The translations under genes were made by a program, and so were the position numbers. The notes beneath the pieces were generated by a model. That model had not been told where the DNA came from, did not search any database, and was given only the letters and a program-made list of their open reading frames with translations. Shown here piece by piece: positions 6,023 to 9,055 of a stretch of 9,055 nucleotides of DNA; within the stretch, counting starts at the first letter, position 1, and every line of letters begins with the position of its first letter. Source of the stretch: Thermoplasmatota archaeon (GTDB lineage Archaea; Thermoplasmatota; E2; DHVEG-1); NCBI GenBank assembly GCA_030612095.1, contig JAUWOO010000070.1:1-9055 (forward strand), read 5' to 3'.

Positions 6023-7153
6023 TTGTCGCTGTTTACAATGGAAATAAAAGAGAACGTGTTTGATCTGATGTACGAACCGCTTGCTGGCGCTAGTCTTAAA
6101 AATTTGAGCCGGCTTGTTTTACAAAATAAATTGAGAATAGACGTAAGATATATGCCACGGATGATCTACGCAACCGCAATTAGTACTATCATGACCCCAT
6201 TTCGCATTAAAGAGTCGATGAAGTTTGACAAGAAAATTCAACAAACTAAAATAACAAAGACCCCTCTTTTTATTATTGGACACTGGAGAAGCGGAACTAC
6301 CTATCTACACAACATGTTAACACTCGATAAAAACTTTGGATATTGCACAACATTTCAAACGACTGCACCGGGTATTTTTTTAGGAAGTGAAAAAATCATC
6401 AAACCACTTGTTGTCGCCAGTATTCCAGACAAAAGACCCATGGATAATGCTGATCTAGGGGTAGATTTACCACAAGAAGAAGAATACGGACTTGGCGCTC
6501 TTTCACCATATGCATACTACAATGGTTGGTGTTTTCCAAAAAATATGAAATATTACAATAAATTCGTGTGTATGAATGATGTTCCCCAAGGTGTGATAGA
6601 AGAATGGATGGATACCTATTTGTATTTCTTAAAGAAGGTGACATTATATAGAAACGGAACGCGACTTGCGATGAAGAATCCTGCAAACACGGCTCGGATA
6701 AAAATACTCCTTGAGATGTTTCCTGACGCACAATTTGTCAACATCTGTAGAAATCCTTACAGCGTATATTTCTCCATGCTTAAATTCATGCGGATAGTTA
6801 TAGCACGCTATTGCGTACAAAAGCCCCCAAAAATGGAAGAGATAGAGGGACATATGATGGATTTATATGTTGATTTGCACAAAAAATATCTCAAAGAGAG
6901 AAAACTAATCCCAAATGGAAACTTGGCAGAAACAAAATATGAAGACTTTATTCAAAATCCGATACCCGAGTTAAAAAAGATTTATGCGGCACTCAATCTC
7001 GATGGCTTTAACAAATCCGAAAAAGTCCTCAAGAAATATGTAGAATCTCAGGAAGATTTCAAGGTAAGTAATTACAAAATGGATGATGCGGTAAAAGAAA
7101 AAATATACAAAAAATGGAAATTCACATTTGAGGAATTTGGATATGAAAAATAG
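6023..7153 (+). CDS. Sulfotransferase, PAPS-dependent family
   Basis: The 376-residue product should move a sulfate group from 3'-phosphoadenylyl sulfate (PAPS) to an unidentified acceptor. The 5'-phosphosulfate-binding loop is FIIGHWRSGTTYLH (83-96). The 3'-phosphate-binding motif is FVNICRNPYSVYFS (238-251), with Arg243 and Ser247/Ser251 as likely contacts. RPMDNADLGVDLPQEEE (138-154) and LAMKNPANTARI (215-226) are typical of a group of about 370-390 residues that I know mainly from bacteria. No signal peptide or clear membrane helix is seen; the N-terminal part is amphipathic and basic. The TTG start rests on an SD site. It converges on the UbiA gene with 43 bases between stops. A lipid or sugar acceptor is possible but not shown. 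Base composition resembles the neighbours, so any transfer is not recent. Confidence 0.88.
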   Translation: MSLFTMEIKENVFDLMYEPLAGASLKNLSRLVLQNKLRIDVRYMPRMIYATAISTIMTPFRIKESMKFDKKIQQTKITKTPLFIIGHWRSGTTYLHNMLTLDKNFGYCTTFQTTAPGIFLGSEKIIKPLVVASIPDKRPMDNADLGVDLPQEEEYGLGALSPYAYYNGWCFPKNMKYYNKFVCMNDVPQGVIEEWMDTYLYFLKKVTLYRNGTRLAMKNPANTARIKILLEMFPDAQFVNICRNPYSVYFSMLKFMRIVIARYCVQKPPKMEEIEGHMMDLYVDLHKKYLKERKLIPNGNLAETKYEDFIQNPIPELKKIYAALNLDGFNKSEKVLKKYVESQEDFKVSNYKMDDAVKEKIYKKWKFTFEEFGYEK

Positions 7154-7196
7154 ATTTATGCACAATGATATGGGGGCAGAATTAAACCGAGCATTT

Positions 7197-8039
7197 CTAT
7201 AACACAATTCCAACTATAAATCCAATTAGGCCAAGACCTGCCGCTATTCTTACCAAATCTGTTGTTTTACCTGCACTTTGTATGTCCCTAAGAGACAGAA
7301 ACACTGCATAGATGCCCATGATATCTATAGGGATAATAAATAACAGATACCATATGCTTAGAATGTTCCAAAGGAAAGGGAGAGGCGTTAGAAATAAAGT
7401 CACAGCTATAAGTAGACATCCAACATACGTGGCAGATTTCTCCCCAATTTGCATTGGAAGAGTTGTTCGTATGAGTCTATCGCCTTCAATATCACGAACA
7501 TCCATCAATATTTCTCTACCGGTTACAATAAAGAATATTATAGTCGAGAATATCAGGGAATTCTGAGGTTGCCCAACAGCGGCACCACCAAAAACAAAAG
7601 ATATCGAAGAAACGAAACCAACGACCATGTTTCCTATAATGCCCTGATTTTTGAAAAATTTCTCGTACAAAACAAGGAGAAACATACTAAAGATAGCTAT
7701 TGCAAAACACAATATATTAATGGCAAAAGAGATGGCTAATGCAATCAAAAAGAATAGTGTCGCGGAATACAAAGCTTCTCTTGCAGTTATTTTCCCAGAG
7801 GGAACAGATCTGTTTGGATGACTCACTTTATCTACTTCTAAATCTAAATAATCATTAATGATCATACCCCCCGCTGTTGCAAAAAAAACGACAAGTACAG
7901 CAAGAAATAAATTAATTGGATCATACATTGATTCACTTACCATACCACCTACAAAAACACATACCATGGCTAAAGGGGTAGTTTCTGGCCTCATTAATGT
8001 AACAAATGCTTTTATCTTATCAAATGATGAATGTTTCAT
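7197..8039 (-). CDS. UbiA-family prenyltransferase, probably digeranylgeranylglyceryl phosphate synthase
   Basis: This membrane enzyme probably adds the second geranylgeranyl chain to geranylgeranylglyceryl phosphate, making archaeal ether lipid. About nine hydrophobic segments span the 280 residues. The first aspartate motif is NDYLDLEVD (62-70), followed by HPNRSVPSG (74-82). The second is DVRDIEGD (180-187). Together these bind the Mg-diphosphate of the prenyl donor. The IEGD and NRxxPSG forms and the length fit the archaeal enzyme better than UbiA, MenA or heme O synthase, but an archaeal paralogue making a quinone or other prenylated product cannot be excluded. The ATG at 8039 is preceded by GAGGA (8050-8046) with six bases of spacing. 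It stands alone with its own promoter and is convergent with the sulfotransferase. Confidence 0.85.
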   Translation of the reverse strand: MKHSSFDKIKAFVTLMRPETTPLAMVCVFVGGMVSESMYDPINLFLAVLVVFFATAGGMIINDYLDLEVDKVSHPNRSVPSGKITAREALYSATLFFLIALAISFAINILCFAIAIFSMFLLVLYEKFFKNQGIIGNMVVGFVSSISFVFGGAAVGQPQNSLIFSTIIFFIVTGREILMDVRDIEGDRLIRTTLPMQIGEKSATYVGCLLIAVTLFLTPLPFLWNILSIWYLLFIIPIDIMGIYAVFLSLRDIQSAGKTTDLVRIAAGLGLIGFIVGIVL

Positions 8040-8085
8040 ATGTTGTCCTCAGTTGGTGACAGGTTAAACACCAGATAGTCTAAAC

Positions 8086-8111
8086 AGTATATACTATATT
8101 TATATAAATAT
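8086..8111 (-). promoter_or_regulatory. UbiA-family gene promoter with two abutting palindromes
   Basis: ATATTTATATAAATAT (8096-8111) is a perfect 16-base palindrome containing a strong TATA box, TTTATATA. It would start leftward transcription near 8075, leaving a leader of about 35 bases that includes the SD site. AGTATATACT (8086-8095), a perfect 10-base palindrome, abuts it on the downstream side and could be a regulator site covering the promoter. Confidence 0.5.
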
Positions 8112-8176
8112 TATTAATAATTTGCGGAAAATGTGGGGGAAAAGCTTTGACACATTGATTATGAATGGCAATGGAT

Positions 8177-9055
8177 CTACCGTTTATTGCCACGCAAACA
8201 TTTCAGACGGTTGCTATTAATGGCCCATTCATACAGCTCAAAGTTATGATCGCCAATGAGTATCTCTTCGTCAATCTTATGTTTTCTTCGCGCGGTCCAA
8301 TCTGTGAAGGATTTTTTGACCACATATTTTTTAAGATTTCCCCCAGGCATATCTTTCAGCTTTGCCCCTGGAGTGTTTAACAGTTCCTTTTGATGCTGGA
8401 GCCTAGATGCAGAATAATTCCCCTTGTGCATTATGATGGATGTATTGGTCATTAAAAACGTCGTATCAGTAACGTTATCTAGGAATCTTCGATCATGAGA
8501 GACAACAATTACTGTTCCACTAAAGGAATTAAGAGCCCCTTCAATGGCCATTTTTGATTCTAGATCCATGTGATTTGTTGGTTCGTCAAGAATGAGAAAA
8601 TTATATGGCTGCATGATTAATCTAAGAAAAGCCAGTCGAGCACGCTCCCCTCCTGAAAGTTTTCCCACCTGATTATACACAATGTTTCCTCTAAAATTGA
8701 ACTGACCGAGCAGTGCCTTTGCATCAGTTTCCTTAAGATCCTTCTGATCCCTTAGAACCTCCTCGATAAGAGTATTATCTAGATTTAATGACAAGTGCCC
8801 CTGATCAAAATATCCCCATCTTGCACCACGACTAATGTTAAGTATGCCGCCATCTAGTTTTTCGGCACCGGTAAGCATCTTTAAAAGAGTTGTCTTACCA
8901 CATCCATTAGGTCCAATAAGCCCTATCTTTTGCCCCGATAGAATCTCAAAACTAACGTCATTCAAAATCAGAGTGTCGCCAAAACTTTTACTAAGATTAC
9001 CACCATCCGCAATATTCTTGCCAGATTTGAAAACGTTCTCAAAATGGAATTTTAA
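8177..9055 (-). CDS. ABC-F family ATPase, C-terminal half (5' end beyond window)
   Basis: The frame is open from the right edge, so the first nucleotide-binding domain lies outside; 292 residues are visible. Residues 20-43 hold the lead-in NLSKSFGDTLILNDVSFEI. Then come Walker A GLIGPNGCGKTT (45-56), signature LSGGERARLAF (133-143), Walker B FLILDEPTNHMDLES (153-167) and H-loop VVSHDRRF (184-191). ABC-F proteins are soluble ATPases that act on ribosomes, as translation or resistance factors, rather than transporters. A TTG at 8965 is not the start, because conserved sequence continues upstream of it. The tail after the second ATPase domain (about 205-292) is not the usual coiled coil. It is basic, with KKSFTDW and FELYEWAI blocks that look like a small globular domain. 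Confidence 0.9.
   Translation of the reverse strand, partial: LKFHFENVFKSGKNIADGGNLSKSFGDTLILNDVSFEILSGQKIGLIGPNGCGKTTLLKMLTGAEKLDGGILNISRGARWGYFDQGHLSLNLDNTLIEEVLRDQKDLKETDAKALLGQFNFRGNIVYNQVGKLSGGERARLAFLRLIMQPYNFLILDEPTNHMDLESKMAIEGALNSFSGTVIVVSHDRRFLDNVTDTTFLMTNTSIIMHKGNYSASRLQHQKELLNTPGAKLKDMPGGNLKKYVVKKSFTDWTARRKHKIDEEILIGDHNFELYEWAINSNRLKCLRGNKR

Noticed and set aside
6399..6731. A 110-residue minus-strand frame
   Set aside because: It lies opposite the sulfotransferase over its conserved blocks, so it is a shadow frame.
7312..7739. Plus-strand frames of 84 and 96 residues
   Set aside because: Both are antisense to the conserved UbiA-family gene and have no recognisable features.
8125..8220. 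A plus-strand frame of about 28-30 codons beginning at an ATG near 8131
   Set aside because: It runs into the antisense of the ABC-F gene, has no SD site and resembles nothing known to me.

Overview
The window looks like ordinary chromosomal DNA of an AT-rich archaeon. The evidence is a UbiA-type prenyltransferase resembling the archaeal ether-lipid enzyme, an eIF-2B-like protein, TATA-like boxes about 25 bases before starts, and a mix of apparently leaderless genes and genes with Shine-Dalgarno (SD) sites. Both edge genes run off the window. I cannot place the lineage from the sequence alone. I saw no tRNA, rRNA, CRISPR array, insertion sequence or phage gene.

Left third (1-3456): a conventional glucose-6-phosphate isomerase runs leftward off the edge. 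It shares a short promoter region with a rightward eIF-2B alpha/beta/delta-family gene. That gene converges on a leftward tRNA-dihydrouridine synthase.

Middle (3457-5851): an almost symmetric TATA box separates the dihydrouridine synthase from a rightward HemN/HemW-like radical SAM gene with a GTG start. The radical SAM reading frame stops at 4652, but its missing C-terminal winged-helix-like tail continues in another frame to 4807. One missing base, probably in the T run at 4638-4642, explains this. A small FMN nitroreductase follows. The 560-base gap after it holds a 45-residue zinc-ribbon gene on the minus strand.

Right third (5852-9055): a sulfotransferase of a type I associate with bacteria has a probable TTG start. 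It converges, 43 bases apart, on a nine-helix UbiA prenyltransferase that is probably digeranylgeranylglyceryl phosphate synthase. The C-terminal half of an ABC-F ATPase enters from the right edge.

The genes do not form one obvious pathway. Most sit alone with their own promoters, covering sugar phosphate metabolism, tRNA modification, translation, redox chemistry and lipid synthesis. The most interesting points are the frameshifted radical SAM gene, the sulfotransferase beside a lipid gene, the unlisted zinc-ribbon microprotein, an eIF-2B-like protein without the isomerase cysteine, and an unusual ABC-F tail.
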